Shown: piece after piece, positions 17,138 through 26,597 of the stretch | How positions within the stretch are numbered: position 1 is the stretch's first letter | Layout of the letters: every line of letters begins with the position of its first letter | Origin: JAJZMA01 sp021850405 | Lineage (GTDB): Bacteria; Chloroflexota; Dormibacteria; Aeolococcales; Aeolococcaceae | NCBI GenBank assembly: GCA_027365835.1 | Contig: DAHXLU010000025.1 | Coordinates: 1-45,231, forward strand | Length of the DNA: 45,231 nt | Direction: 5' to 3' | The notes under the pieces: model-generated | What the model was told of the DNA's origin: nothing | Seen by the model: the letters and a program-made list of their open reading frames with translations, nothing else | The model's database searches: none | Program-made: the position numbers and the translations under genes

Positions 17138-17147
17138 GTTGCTCCTT

Positions 17148-18269
17148 TCAGCTCTCTGTCTGTCTTTTCCCACCTGCTGGCAGGGCCCCCTCCCTTCGAT
17201 AAAAGGGAAGTTTAACCACTTCAGCCCTGGCTGGACGACCCCGGACATCCACTGTCAGCTCCTCTCCGACAGCTCCATGGGGAGGCCCGACATATGCTGT
17301 CGCGATAGCGGTTCCAAGCGTAAAGCTGAAAGTTCCACTGGTCACCCTGCCAACGACCACATTACCTGAATCGATAACGGTGTAGCCAGTCCTTGGGATC
17401 TCCCGGGGAGAGAGCCGCAGCCCCACAAACTGGATGCGGGACAGTTCAGCCGCCGCCCTGGCCACGGCCTCCTTGCCTATGAACTCCTTGTCCCAGGCCA
17501 CTGTCCAGCCCAGTCCGCACCTCACCGGGTCGATGCTGTCGTCCATGTCCTGGCCGTAGAGGCGAAGTCCCGCCTCCAGCCGCAGGGTGTCCCTTGCCCC
17601 AAGCCCCGCTGGGAGCCCCCCAGCGGCAAGCAGCGGTTTTTCCAGGGTTTCCCAGACCTGCTCGGCATCGCCGGCAGCAAGATATAGCTCAAAACCATCT
17701 TCTCCGGTGTAGCCGGTACGCGAGACTATGACCTTTTTTCCAGCAATACTGCTTTCTGTGAAAGCAAACGGCGGGAGATCCAGAATGGCGGGATCTGCCT
17801 GCGCTGCCACCAGTTTGCAGGCAACCGGGCCCTGCATCGCAATGAGGGCACACTGGTCGGAATGGTCATCCACGCTTACGCCTTTAGCATGTTCGCCTAT
17901 CCAGGCAAGATCCCTGGTTCTCGTTGCGGCGTTGACTACCACCCACCAGTCATCCTTGTCCTTGCGGTAGGCGATGACATCATCAACAATGCCCCCCTGT
18001 TCGTTACAGATCACCCCATAGCGGGCCCTCCCGGCTGGAAGGTTCATGAGCCGGGCGGCGATGATCCTGTCTATCGCCAGGTCTGCGCCCTTGCCGTGCA
18101 CATGTATCTCCCCCATGTGGGAGAGATCAAAAATGCCGGCACGTTTCCGCACCGCCTCATGCTCGGCCTTCATGGAAGAGTAGACAAGGGGCATTTCGTA
18201 GCCGGCGAACTCGACCAGGTTGGCATGGAGCCGCTTGTGCACTGCATGAAGGGGGGTCTGGCGTGGCAT
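17148..18269 (-). CDS. gcvT: Glycine cleavage system T protein (aminomethyltransferase)
   Basis: The product has 373 residues from the second ATG (18269). GcvT transfers the methylene group from the aminomethyl-lipoyl arm of GcvH to tetrahydrofolate and releases ammonia. Family features include TPLHAVHKRLHANLVEFAGY near the N-terminus, the SHMGEIHVHGKGA segment, SRTGYTGEDGFELY in the middle, and the C-terminal barrel with GYTVIDSGNVVVGRVTSGTFS. An upstream ATG (18275) is in frame two codons earlier. I prefer 18269 because TAAGAT lies exactly 8 bases upstream, matching the leaderless pattern of other genes here. gcvH follows directly. Confidence 0.95.
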   Translation of the reverse strand: MPRQTPLHAVHKRLHANLVEFAGYEMPLVYSSMKAEHEAVRKRAGIFDLSHMGEIHVHGKGADLAIDRIIAARLMNLPAGRARYGVICNEQGGIVDDVIAYRKDKDDWWVVVNAATRTRDLAWIGEHAKGVSVDDHSDQCALIAMQGPVACKLVAAQADPAILDLPPFAFTESSIAGKKVIVSRTGYTGEDGFELYLAAGDAEQVWETLEKPLLAAGGLPAGLGARDTLRLEAGLRLYGQDMDDSIDPVRCGLGWTVAWDKEFIGKEAVARAAAELSRIQFVGLRLSPREIPRTGYTVIDSGNVVVGRVTSGTFSFTLGTAIATAYVGPPHGAVGEELTVDVRGRPARAEVVKLPFYRREGALPAGGKRQTES

Positions 18270-18277
18270 GGTCATTG

Positions 18278-18283
18278 ATCTTA
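18278..18283 (-). promoter_or_regulatory. -10 hexamer of a likely leaderless promoter (gcvT)
   Basis: TAAGAT on the minus strand is followed by 8 bases and then the ATG at 18269. The alternative ATG at 18275 would be only two bases away, too close for normal initiation. Confidence 0.5.
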
Positions 18284-18584
18284 GAACCTTTTGGGGGAGC
18301 CTGGGGACCTTTCTCTCTGGGTGAGATTTTTGCGCACTTCCAGCCTGCTGCAGGAGTCACGGGGGCGTCGGGCGGCAATCGCGGCGCGGTAAAGTGATCT
18401 TCATGTTCCAGCAAGACACTTCTCACGCCATGCCGTGCAAAAGGCGTGTTCTGGCGACTGGCCCCTTCGGATGGCGGTTGCGTGACATCGCCAGGTCTGC
18501 CAGGGCCGTACCCCCGCCAGATTTGCAAGCGCAGGGGCTCGGCCATCCAGGTTCCCCCGCGTGCAGGCACAGAAGGGGAGCAGC
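18284..18584. other. Divergent intergenic region between gcvT and the penicillin-acylase gene
   Basis: About 300 bases hold the promoters of both genes. I looked for a glycine riboswitch before gcvT and did not find its conserved core. No terminator or repeat is evident. Confidence 0.5.
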
Positions 18585-21065
18585 GTGACACTGGCACTGC
18601 ACCTGCTGGGGCTTTTCGTGCTCCTGATTTTCATCCTGCTTTTTCTGCTTGGCGTCGGGATTCGTCATGTGCGCCGCTCTTCCTTGCCCAGAACCAGCGG
18701 TACGGTATCTGTGCGGGGACTGCTGGATGAGGTTGAGATCCATCGTGACCGGTATGGAATCCCCCATATTTTTGCCGATTCCATGGAGGATGCGGCATTT
18801 GCCTGCGGCTTTGTGCACGCACAGGATCGCCTCTGGCAGATGGAGTTTTTGCGCAGGGTGGGTGCTGGCCGGGTAGCTGAGTTTGCCGGTGCAGAGGCGG
18901 TGGAGACAGACCGTTTTGTGCGAAGGCTGGGGCTCTCCCGGGTAGTGGCTGCAGAGGCAGCCGCCCTGCCGGTGGAGGAGAGAAGGATGCTTGAGGCGTA
19001 TGCCGCGGGCGTCAACTCCCAGATTGCCAGCCGGAAGAAACTGCCCATGGAATTCAGGCTGGTGAGGCTGACGCCAGAGCCATGGCTTCCCACTGACTCG
19101 CTGCTGGTAATAAAGCTGCTCTCGCTGGGGCTGTCACTCAACTGGGAGATAGAGGAGCAGCGCCTGCGGTTTCTGAAAGCAGTAGGGGTGACAAGAGCTG
19201 CAGCGATCCATCCGCTGTATCCAGAGGCCAATCCCACCATAATTGCGTCCACTCTGGGCGCGGCGGAGGGAGTGCAGGAGCGGATTCTCGCCATGTACCA
19301 GGAGGCAGCCCGCTGGATTCCAGCTGCTGGTGCTGGCAGCAACTCCTGGGTGGTGGATGGTACCAGGACCGCAAGTGGGCGCCCCCTGCTCTGCAATGAC
19401 CCCCATCTGGCGCCAGCGCTGCCGTCGCCGTGGTACCAGCTGCATGTCTCTGCAAAAGGTGATTTCCAGGCCACAGGCGTCTCGTTCCCTGGACTGCCTT
19501 TTGTGGTGATTGGCCACAATGAGCATGTTGCCTGGGGGTTTACCAATTCGTTTGCAGATGTTCAGGACCTTGTCATTGAGGATTTTGCCAATCCAAGTCA
19601 TACCCAGTTCCGTACCGAGAAGGGATTTGTGCGCAGCACGGTTGTCCGTGAGGTGATTGTGGTCAAGGGAGCCTCGGACCTGGTAGAGGAGGTCGTTATT
19701 ACCCGGCACGGTCCAGTAGTAGCACGCATCGATGACGTAAAAAGAGGGGTCTGGAGAGGGCTGGCGCTGCAGTGGACCAGCCTGCAGCCCGGTACCGGTG
19801 CCCAGGCACTGCTTGCCATGCAGAGGGCATCCAACTGGAAGAGTTTTCAGGCTGCGATGGTAGCGTTTGACAGTCCCTCCCAGAATGCAGTCTATGCCGA
19901 CGACGCCGGTCACATTGGCTACGTGCTGGCGGGCAGGATTCCAGTGCGCCAGGGCCCTGCCAGTGGGCTTCCCACTATAGGCTGGACCGGGCAGGCAAGA
20001 TGGCAGCGCTACCTGCTTCCAGAAGAGATGCCATACCTGCTCGATCCCAAAGAGCACGTCATAGTTACAGCCAACAACCGGGTGGTTGGGACGGCATTTC
20101 CCCACTACATCGCCCATGACTACATGAACGGTTACCGGGCAAAGCGGATCTTTCAGCTCCTGGCGGATGGCGAGTGCACGCCTGAGCGCATGGCCGATAT
20201 CCAGATGGACCTGCTTTCATTGCCAGCGCTTGAGGCCATCGCCCAGCTGGAGCGCTACTCCTGGGAGGGGCCAGAGGAGGATGTGCGGGTAGCGCTGGTG
20301 GCGTGGGATGGCCGCATGACCGCTGACGCCAGGGAGCCACTTCTCTTTGAGTCTTTCTTCCGCCATTTTGTTGAGCGCGTCCTGGCACCAGTCTGTGGCG
20401 AAGGCTGGGGCATCATCGCGGGCACAGATCTGACCCATCCCCTCTTTGGATACCCCGGCAATACCCTGGGACGCTTCACCCCCTTCATTCTTTCGGTCTG
20501 GGCGGAGGGAGGAGAGCAGTTCTGTGGGCAGCCGGTGTCCTGGGATGCAGTGGCGCGGGCGGCCATGCGGGACTGCCTTGCAGAGTTTGACTTTGAATGG
20601 AAAAAGGCGCCCCGCTGGGGCAGGATCCATGCCATGACGCTTTCCCATCCCCTGGTAGTAAGCAAGCCGTTCCTGCGGTTTCTCTTCCCACAGCTCCGGG
20701 TAGATATGCCAGGTGGGGGAGATACGGTCCTGGCGTCAGCCTTCGCCCTGAACCAGCCCTACGCGACCACCATCTGGGCGCCCTCCTGGAGGCAGGTTAT
20801 GGATGTGGGTGCCTGGGATATGTGCACGGGTGTGTTCTACCCGGGCCAGTCAGGTGAGCCCACGTCCAGACACTATCGGGATCTGTTGCGATACTGGAGA
20901 CGCAACGAGCAGTTGCCGCTCGCCTGGAGTCGGGAGGTAGTTGAGACCGGATCCCGGCGGCGCCTACGGCTGGTGCCTCTTGGCGAGTCCGGATCCCAGC
21001 CTGCGCCTGAGCGGAACCCAGGGGATGCTGGCGGAGTGGCAAGCGCTCACCAGGAGGGGGAATGA
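18585..21065 (+). CDS. Penicillin-acylase-family N-terminal-nucleophile hydrolase, membrane-anchored
   Basis: The product has 826 residues from the GTG at 18585, chosen because AAGGGGAG lies just upstream; a GTG at 18561 lacks a Shine-Dalgarno. A hydrophobic segment at residues 4-25 acts as signal or anchor. The family opening follows (GIPHIFADS, then FVHAQDRLWQMEFLRR). The autocatalytic site is visible: Gly-Ser-Asn-Ser-Trp, with the new N-terminal serine at about residue 252, giving an alpha chain of about 250 and a beta chain of about 575 residues. Relatives cleave amides such as penicillins, acyl-homoserine lactones or other N-acyl amino acids; the substrate cannot be predicted. The stop overlaps the next start (ATGA). 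Confidence 0.9.
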   Translation: MTLALHLLGLFVLLIFILLFLLGVGIRHVRRSSLPRTSGTVSVRGLLDEVEIHRDRYGIPHIFADSMEDAAFACGFVHAQDRLWQMEFLRRVGAGRVAEFAGAEAVETDRFVRRLGLSRVVAAEAAALPVEERRMLEAYAAGVNSQIASRKKLPMEFRLVRLTPEPWLPTDSLLVIKLLSLGLSLNWEIEEQRLRFLKAVGVTRAAAIHPLYPEANPTIIASTLGAAEGVQERILAMYQEAARWIPAAGAGSNSWVVDGTRTASGRPLLCNDPHLAPALPSPWYQLHVSAKGDFQATGVSFPGLPFVVIGHNEHVAWGFTNSFADVQDLVIEDFANPSHTQFRTEKGFVRSTVVREVIVVKGASDLVEEVVITRHGPVVARIDDVKRGVWRGLALQWTSLQPGTGAQALLAMQRASNWKSFQAAMVAFDSPSQNAVYADDAGHIGYVLAGRIPVRQGPASGLPTIGWTGQARWQRYLLPEEMPYLLDPKEHVIVTANNRVVGTAFPHYIAHDYMNGYRAKRIFQLLADGECTPERMADIQMDLLSLPALEAIAQLERYSWEGPEEDVRVALVAWDGRMTADAREPLLFESFFRHFVERVLAPVCGEGWGIIAGTDLTHPLFGYPGNTLGRFTPFILSVWAEGGEQFCGQPVSWDAVARAAMRDCLAEFDFEWKKAPRWGRIHAMTLSHPLVVSKPFLRFLFPQLRVDMPGGGDTVLASAFALNQPYATTIWAPSWRQVMDVGAWDMCTGVFYPGQSGEPTSRHYRDLLRYWRRNEQLPLAWSREVVETGSRRRLRLVPLGESGSQPAPERNPGDAGGVASAHQEGE

Positions 21066-21850
21066 GACCGGCTGTGAGAGCGATGAGGAGGAGAGGTGTC
21101 GGCTGGGGCGTGGCAAGGGACAGCTCCGGCGTAGCTGGAGCGTTCGATTGCAGCCAGGTGCGAAAGGGAGACAGGGGCAGGCAGCACCATTTTGAGGAGG
21201 GGCGTTGTTGCCTCGGTTTCATTCCAGTGATACTGGTGGTGGCTGCTGCTGTCGCGCTCTTTGTACTTGTTCTCACTCCTCCGAGCGAGGGAGCTCCGCC
21301 TCTGGGGCCCTCCCACGGGAGCACTCCCGCACTCATTGGCGAGACACTTGCACTGGAGGCGGCAGTTGGGCTGGCTACGTCCCCCCACGCAACAGTCACC
21401 CTTTCTGAGCAGGATCTATCCGTTATCGCTGCAGCCCAGAATCCAGACCCAGAGTCCTTTCACAATGTGGAGGCCAGGGTGCGTAATGGCCAGCTGGTCA
21501 TTACTGCCAACACCACCATGGGACCATGGAGTCCAACCGTGACCACATGGGTAACCCTGGCAGCAGAGGGCGTCGGAACGCCCCAGGTGTCGATCTCAGA
21601 TACAGTGACATCGGTCCAGCTTGGGCATATTACCCTTCCCTCATGGGCAAGACTTTCGATCGATCCAAGGGGCAATGCTGTCATTGATCTTGATTCTTTC
21701 ATCGCGCAGAACCTGCACGCGCCCCGCATTCTGGGGGAGCTTGCGGTCAGCAATATTGACTGCATCGCACTTGAGCCAGGTGGTCTTGTGATATCGGTGC
21801 ATCGCCCTGGTGTTAAGGCAGACCCTTCTCTCTGCCAGGCTGCTCCCTAG
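21062..21850 (+). CDS. Single-span membrane-anchored protein, unknown function
   Basis: The 262-residue protein has a long basic N-terminus, a membrane span at about residues 50-70 (GFIPVILVVAAAVALFVLVL) and an outside domain of about 190 residues. That domain has alternating beta-type segments: TVTLSEQDLSVIAA, VRNGQLVITANTTMG, QVSISDTVTSVQLGHITLPSW and GGLVISVHRPG. The order (a helix that chooses a 'SEQDL' site, strands, then a closing strand) resembles DUF2140/DUF2993-type lipid-binding proteins, but this is only a resemblance. A cysteine pair lies near the C-terminus. The start overlaps the acylase stop by four bases, so the two are translationally coupled. The real start could be an internal codon nearer the membrane span. 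Confidence 0.65.
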   Translation: MRPAVRAMRRRGVGWGVARDSSGVAGAFDCSQVRKGDRGRQHHFEEGRCCLGFIPVILVVAAAVALFVLVLTPPSEGAPPLGPSHGSTPALIGETLALEAAVGLATSPHATVTLSEQDLSVIAAAQNPDPESFHNVEARVRNGQLVITANTTMGPWSPTVTTWVTLAAEGVGTPQVSISDTVTSVQLGHITLPSWARLSIDPRGNAVIDLDSFIAQNLHAPRILGELAVSNIDCIALEPGGLVISVHRPGVKADPSLCQAAP

Positions 21851-21898
21851 CAATGAAGCACCCTGCAACCGTGCAACTGGGCCTGTTCTTCCCACGGG

Positions 21899-23809
21899 AT
21901 GAGGCTGGCTACAGACTGGATGGTGGACGTGGATAGCCGTTACCTCATCGCCACCCAGATTGATCTTGCCCGCAGTGCGCTTGGAATGCCGGCAGATATT
22001 GCAAGTGATCCGGCCCCTTCTGCGAGTCTTGACTTTGGTGATTTCTCCTCGCCAGTGGCGCTGCGGCTGGCAGGACAGCTGCGGCGGTCTCCAGTCAGCA
22101 TTGCCGAAGAGCTGGTGTCCTGGCTAAATGCACACCCGGTTTCAGCAGTTGCGCTCTGGAGTGCCACCCCGCCAGGATATGTCAACGCCAGGATGTCAGA
22201 CGAATGGACTGTTGGCCTCATTGCTGAAACAGTTTCCCTGTCATTGGCAGTTCCACTTCGTCTGGATAGCGAGGATGCACCATCCGGCAAGATTCTTGTA
22301 GAGCACACCAACATAAATACCAACAAGGCAGCCCACGTTGGACACTTGCGCAACGCATGCATTGGTGATGCAGTTGCCCGTATACTGCGCCGCCGGGGCG
22401 AGACCGTGGAGGTCAACAACTACATCGACGATACGGGTGTCCAGGTTGCAGACGTAGTCATTGGAATCTACGATCTGGGGATTGCGCAGGAGGAAGGAGA
22501 GCTATTCGACCAGTACTGTTCCAGGGTGTACGTGGAGGTGTCAGCGCTATACGAAAGGGAGCCTGCACTGGTGGAGAGACGAAAGGCTCTCCTGAGACGC
22601 ATCGAAGAGAGGGAAGCTTCTGCGGCAGAGATGGTGAGAAAGGTTGCGGTCAGGATTGTGGAGGCTCATCTTGCCACCATGGCTCGGGTTGGCATCGGCT
22701 ATGACCTGCTCACCTGGGAGTCGGATATCCTGGAAAAAGGGTTCTGGAAGCTGGCTTTTTCGCGGCTTCTTGAAAAGGGCCTCATCGTAAAGTGTGAGTC
22801 GGGCCCGCACGCTGGCTGCTGGGTTCTTCCCTCCGAGGACGGGGATTCAGACTCGCCTGACGCCAAGGTACTGGTAAAGTCGGATGGGGTTGCAACCTAC
22901 ACCGCAAAGGATATTGCATACCAGCTGTGGAAGTTTGGCCTTCTCGGCGCGGACTTTGACTACGCACAGTGGGATGCCCGCCCGGGAAGCCCTGCTACTA
23001 CCACCTCAGATATTGCGGCAAGAAGGCTGGAGGGGGTCAGCTTTGGGCATGCCACTACAGTTGTCAATGTCATTGATGCGCGCCAGAGCTATCCTCAGGC
23101 CGTCGTCAAGGCTGCCCTGGAGCGGCTCGGATATCCAAAGGAAGCCAGCCGCTCTTTCCATCTCGCCTATGAGGTGGTAGCGCTATCCCAGTCCGCAGCA
23201 GAAGCGCTCGGTATTGCACTTTCGGATGGCAAGAGCGTATATGCGCTGTCGGGGAGAAAGGGTATAGAAGTACGGGCCGATGAGCTGCTGGATACAGTGA
23301 GGCGCCGTGTGGCTGAAAAGGCACACGATTCCAGTACAGCCGATGTCCTGGCTGCCGCTGCAGTGCGGCATTACCTGCAGAAGTTCTCCCTGAATACCGT
23401 TATTCCGTTTGACTTTGACGAGGCGTTACGTACCTCAGGGGATAGTGGTGTGTATCTAGAGTACGCACACGCCCGCGCCTGGGGGATACTGCGCAGGGTC
23501 CCAGAGGATAAGAGCCCGGTAGGGCTGCCAGGGACGCTTACTGCATATGACCGCAAGCTGGTTTTGCTTCTCGACTCCTACCGGTATGTCCTGCGGGATG
23601 CCAGCATCGCGCTGTCGCCAGCGATACTGGCGGCGTATGGGCTGGAGCTGGCCTCCGGGCTGAGTGATTTTTATGAACATACCCCGCCGATACTGCATGA
23701 GAAGGATGAACCGACCAGGAATTTCCGGCGTGCCCTGGTCGCATCCACTGCAACCCTGCTTTCTGACCTGCTTACGACCATGGGCATGGTGCCCCTGAAG
23801 CAGATCTGA
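21899..23809 (+). CDS. argS: Arginyl-tRNA synthetase
   Basis: This 636-residue class I synthetase charges tRNA-Arg. The HIGH-type motif is HVGH at residues 146-149, within NTNKAAHVGHLRNACIGDAVARILRRRG. The KMSK-equivalent region reads SGRKGIEVRADELLD at about residue 455, close to the variant loop seen in many ArgRS. An N-terminal additional domain specific to ArgRS covers roughly residues 1-110, and an all-helical anticodon-binding domain (DALR type) forms the C-terminus with YEHTPPIL and the closing LLSDLLTTMGM segment. The ATG at 21899 has no obvious Shine-Dalgarno; an ATG seven codons later (21920) is possible. It starts 48 bases after the preceding gene. Confidence 0.95.
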   Translation: MRLATDWMVDVDSRYLIATQIDLARSALGMPADIASDPAPSASLDFGDFSSPVALRLAGQLRRSPVSIAEELVSWLNAHPVSAVALWSATPPGYVNARMSDEWTVGLIAETVSLSLAVPLRLDSEDAPSGKILVEHTNINTNKAAHVGHLRNACIGDAVARILRRRGETVEVNNYIDDTGVQVADVVIGIYDLGIAQEEGELFDQYCSRVYVEVSALYEREPALVERRKALLRRIEEREASAAEMVRKVAVRIVEAHLATMARVGIGYDLLTWESDILEKGFWKLAFSRLLEKGLIVKCESGPHAGCWVLPSEDGDSDSPDAKVLVKSDGVATYTAKDIAYQLWKFGLLGADFDYAQWDARPGSPATTTSDIAARRLEGVSFGHATTVVNVIDARQSYPQAVVKAALERLGYPKEASRSFHLAYEVVALSQSAAEALGIALSDGKSVYALSGRKGIEVRADELLDTVRRRVAEKAHDSSTADVLAAAAVRHYLQKFSLNTVIPFDFDEALRTSGDSGVYLEYAHARAWGILRRVPEDKSPVGLPGTLTAYDRKLVLLLDSYRYVLRDASIALSPAILAAYGLELASGLSDFYEHTPPILHEKDEPTRNFRRALVASTATLLSDLLTTMGMVPLKQI

Positions 23810-24013
23810 CGGGCAGTCAATGGCTGCACCCGGAAAGATGGAGTGGGCCCGGTCCCATGCCAGCGGTGTTGCTAACAGATATTGCTGGGCGTGTGTTCTG
23901 GCGCGCAGTTGGCAGATCCAGCGATGGCAGGGGTGATTCAGGCCGGCCGGTGCTTTCCCTGGTTTTCTATTGCTGAGCCCCAGAGTCGTAGAGCGCACGA
24001 AGGGCCAGGTTCC

Positions 24014-24040
24014 TTGGCTCATGGTAGTGCGGCGTATCAT
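24014..24040 (+). promoter_or_regulatory. Possible promoter of the 227-aa membrane-anchored protein
   Basis: TTGGCT (24014-24019) and TATCAT (24035-24040) are separated by 15 bases, somewhat short. They lie 56 bases before the next start codon, in the 286-base gap after argS. Confidence 0.25.
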
Positions 24041-24095
24041 GGCAGAGTTGGAAAGGCAGCCGGCGCCTTGCAGAATCATGGGGAAGTAGTCACAA

Positions 24096-24779
24096 ATGGT
24101 TCTGGGCCTTATCCTGTTGCTGCTGGTGGTCTTTGCTGGTGCATGGCTATGGCGCAAGTCTGTACCTTCAGCGCGGACATTCCAGGGGCAAGTCGATGAT
24201 CGCCCTGCTCAACCCCCTGATGACGTGGCTGCAACGCTTGCTGTTGGCGCCGGCAGTCCCTCTACAGATGGATTTATGCCGCAGAATCCTGACCAGCTGG
24301 ATGGATCGATGGGACGAGACAAGCCTTCAGCGCTGTTTCCGTCCCGGCTGGAAATTCCTGTTCTGGATTCCCATGGGGACACTCCCACCCATGTCTTGAT
24401 GGATGTTGGGGGAGCAAGCGGCGTATCCTTGCCCGCTGCTCCGGGCGATCTTGTTCTGAATGTGGAGAAAATGCGGCGCGGGCAACTGCCAGCGGGCCTG
24501 CAGGTACCATCGCATGGTGAGCAGGAAATACTTCTTAGCCTCGACGCCCCCATCTCCAGGGAGATGGTCGCAAAAGCGCTCGAGGAAGAGGCCCGCGCCC
24601 GCTGGCGTAAGTGTGACCTGGATATTCAGCCAATACTGGACGAGCCAATTCTGCTTCAGGACGCAGCTGCCGATGGAGCGCCTGGCACCGATGTTCAGTC
24701 GGACGGCATTCCTGAGGATGGCGATCGGGCATCCGGGAACATCAATCCTCCAATAGATCTTCCGGGCGGCGGCCTGTAG
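24096..24779 (+). CDS. Membrane-anchored acidic protein, unknown function
   Basis: The 227-residue product begins with a signal anchor (GLILLLLVVFAGAWLW, residues 3-20), followed by an Asp/Pro/Gly-rich, apparently disordered outside part. Residues about 95-180 are more ordered. LPAAPGDLVLNVEKMRRGQLPAGLQVP and LDAPISREMVAKALEEEARARWRKCDLDIQPILDEPI suggest a small alpha/beta domain. I recognise no family. The ATG has GGGGAAG about 9 bases upstream. It runs the same way as argS but is separated from it by about 290 bases, so it is probably an independent gene. The C-terminus is glycine-rich. Confidence 0.55.
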   Translation: MVLGLILLLLVVFAGAWLWRKSVPSARTFQGQVDDRPAQPPDDVAATLAVGAGSPSTDGFMPQNPDQLDGSMGRDKPSALFPSRLEIPVLDSHGDTPTHVLMDVGGASGVSLPAAPGDLVLNVEKMRRGQLPAGLQVPSHGEQEILLSLDAPISREMVAKALEEEARARWRKCDLDIQPILDEPILLQDAAADGAPGTDVQSDGIPEDGDRASGNINPPIDLPGGGL

Positions 24780-24949
24780 TCCTGTAGGCATCCACACCGG
24801 ATGGTGGTGCCGTGCCATGGAATTGCCGGCTGCAGGGATATCAACCGATCCGTGATGAGATGACGGCCAGTGCCACGTGTGGCGTTCCCCTTCCTGTACC
24901 AATGGGTCTTGTAGTTCATGGCCTTCTGGCAAGGATATGTCGCTGCGGG

Positions 24950-26191
24950 TCAGTCTCCTGCGGGGGGAATGGTATTTGCAATATTGGCGATGTTGGTTGC
25001 CCAGTTGGGATCTGTCGCGTAGTCCACGTTCATCCCTTGCAGGGTGGGCCCATGGTAGTACTGCCCTGTGGGAGAGAGGTAGTTGACCGAGATGTACTGG
25101 GCTACGGTCATGATGCAGGCGCCAAAGGATGGGAAAGTGGCGGCATCCTGGAACGGGTTGGAGTCATAGGCTTCGAATCCAAACAGGTTGTTCTTCTGCT
25201 GGGCGATAGCCGATGTTCCCCAGGCAGATTCTTCAATAGAGTGGGCAACCAGATAACGGGCGTTTACATGGTAGGTGTCCTGCGCCTGGATGTATACCGG
25301 CCCCAGGCCCGCCAGCGCAGTGCCCGCCAGGAACTGGTTTATCTCAGTAGCAGTCAGGTTGGAGGGCTGGGTCAGGTTGGTGGTGATGCTAAAGGTGGAT
25401 CCAGGCAGCGGCGGGTAGTATGCCTCGGCTGCAGCGGCTGCTTCCTGGGCGCGGGCAGCCTCCGCCGCTGCGATTGCCCTCTGCTCTGCCTGGTACGCAG
25501 CTAGCTGCTGCTGCGCGCTTGAGAGGGAGCTGGACGAAGCAGCCACCGCAGCGGCAGCTGCATTGGCTGCGTTTGTTACCTGCTGTGCCTGCTGGGCCAG
25601 CAGGATTTCTGTTGTCCTCGCCTGCTCCTGCGCCACCTGGAGGGCCTGTTCCTGGGTCTTGAGAGCGGCAAGCTGCTTCTGGGCTGCTGCCTTTGCAGTC
25701 ATCACCTGGCCCAGCAGTTTATTGCCGGCGCCAGCGACGGTGGAGAGGGCATCCTCCCGGTCCACAAAGGTGTTGATGCTGTTGGATGCAAGGATGTAGG
25801 CAAGTGGGGCGCTCAGCCCCTGCTCGTACGATGCACGATAGTAGGCGGCAAGCCGCAGGCTGTCACTGTGTATCTCGGCCTGCAGGCTCTGGATTGACGC
25901 CTCCTGGCTGGCGATCGCCCTGGCAAGTGCTGCTGACTTGGCCTTGATAGCGGCCAGGGTGTTCTCTTCATTGGTCAGGTTCTGTTCAGCCGCTCCCAGC
26001 GCGGTGCTCTCTGCGGCAGCCTGCGCCTTGGCATGGGCTAGCGCCTGCTGCGCAGCGTTGACGCTCGCCTGGAGGCTTGAGGACTGCGACGCATCTGCCT
26101 GTACCCCAACCAGGGCCGTTCCAGCCAGCATGGACGACACCAGCAAGGTTGCCAGGATACGGGGCAGCGATGGATGGAACAGCTTGTGCAT
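24950..26191 (-). CDS. Secreted coiled-coil peptidoglycan hydrolase with glucosaminidase domain
   Basis: The protein has 413 residues. A signal peptide (about 1-32, ending GVQADA) is followed by a long Ala/Gln-rich coiled coil (about 35-255) like the PcsB/CwlO-type N-terminal region. A 20-residue linker leads to a C-terminal domain of the LytG/FlgJ glucosaminidase type (about 290-410). The catalytic glutamate should be in VAHSIEESAWGTSAIA. The next segment, QKNNLFGFEAYDSNPF, and the closing SYISVNYL-like YISVNYLSPTG match that family. It would cleave N-acetylglucosaminyl bonds in the wall during growth or separation, with the coiled coil probably controlling access. The upstream GAGAG is a weak ribosome-binding site. 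No close operon partner is present. Confidence 0.85.
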   Translation of the reverse strand: MHKLFHPSLPRILATLLVSSMLAGTALVGVQADASQSSSLQASVNAAQQALAHAKAQAAAESTALGAAEQNLTNEENTLAAIKAKSAALARAIASQEASIQSLQAEIHSDSLRLAAYYRASYEQGLSAPLAYILASNSINTFVDREDALSTVAGAGNKLLGQVMTAKAAAQKQLAALKTQEQALQVAQEQARTTEILLAQQAQQVTNAANAAAAAVAASSSSLSSAQQQLAAYQAEQRAIAAAEAARAQEAAAAAEAYYPPLPGSTFSITTNLTQPSNLTATEINQFLAGTALAGLGPVYIQAQDTYHVNARYLVAHSIEESAWGTSAIAQQKNNLFGFEAYDSNPFQDAATFPSFGACIMTVAQYISVNYLSPTGQYYHGPTLQGMNVDYATDPNWATNIANIANTIPPAGD

Positions 26192-26597
26192 GGGCCTACT
26201 CTCTCAGCCGGAGGGTATGGCGGTGCGGGGCGTTACCAGACTGTGGCAGTTTGGCGTCCCATCTGCAACTGCCCGTGGCAGCCCTGTTCACTGGTGGCAG
26301 GGCCCGGGGGTGAACCTGGCGGGCGCTCAAGCTGCACTCTCCTGGCAGCTGGCCCTGCAGCCATCCTTTGGGAGAGGTGTGGCTGCCCCTTCCGCATGAG
26401 CTATCCCCCCTCTGGGTGGGGTTGCGATTGCAGCTCGCGCTCGTGCCTACCGAAAGCCCGTTTGCTGATAGAGGGCTGCGGTGCCCACCACTACGAGCTC
26501 TTCGCGGCCGGTAGCCCAAAGTTTGACTTGCGGCCGGCATGGCCGATAGATTGTCCCCTCTGACGTGGTCCTGCCACGGGCCCCGGGGCGTTCCTTC
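26192..26597. other. Intergenic region between the hydrolase and the zinc ribbon gene
   Basis: About 400 bases hold the upstream region of the hydrolase gene and the downstream region of the zinc-ribbon gene. I see GC-rich inverted segments (for example around 26578-26612) but no hairpin with a T-run, and no supported small gene or RNA. Confidence 0.4.

Noticed and set aside
18284..18450. Glycine riboswitch upstream of gcvT
   Set aside because: A CCGAAGGGG-like string occurs on the minus strand, but the conserved P1 pairing and the CTCTCAGG-type core do not follow it, and the likely promoter lies right at the gcvT start codon, leaving no leader.
19134..20117. Long open frame antisense to the penicillin-acylase gene
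   Set aside because: It lies entirely within a gene with clear family motifs, and its product is rich in Cys, His and Trp in the pattern of a shadow frame.
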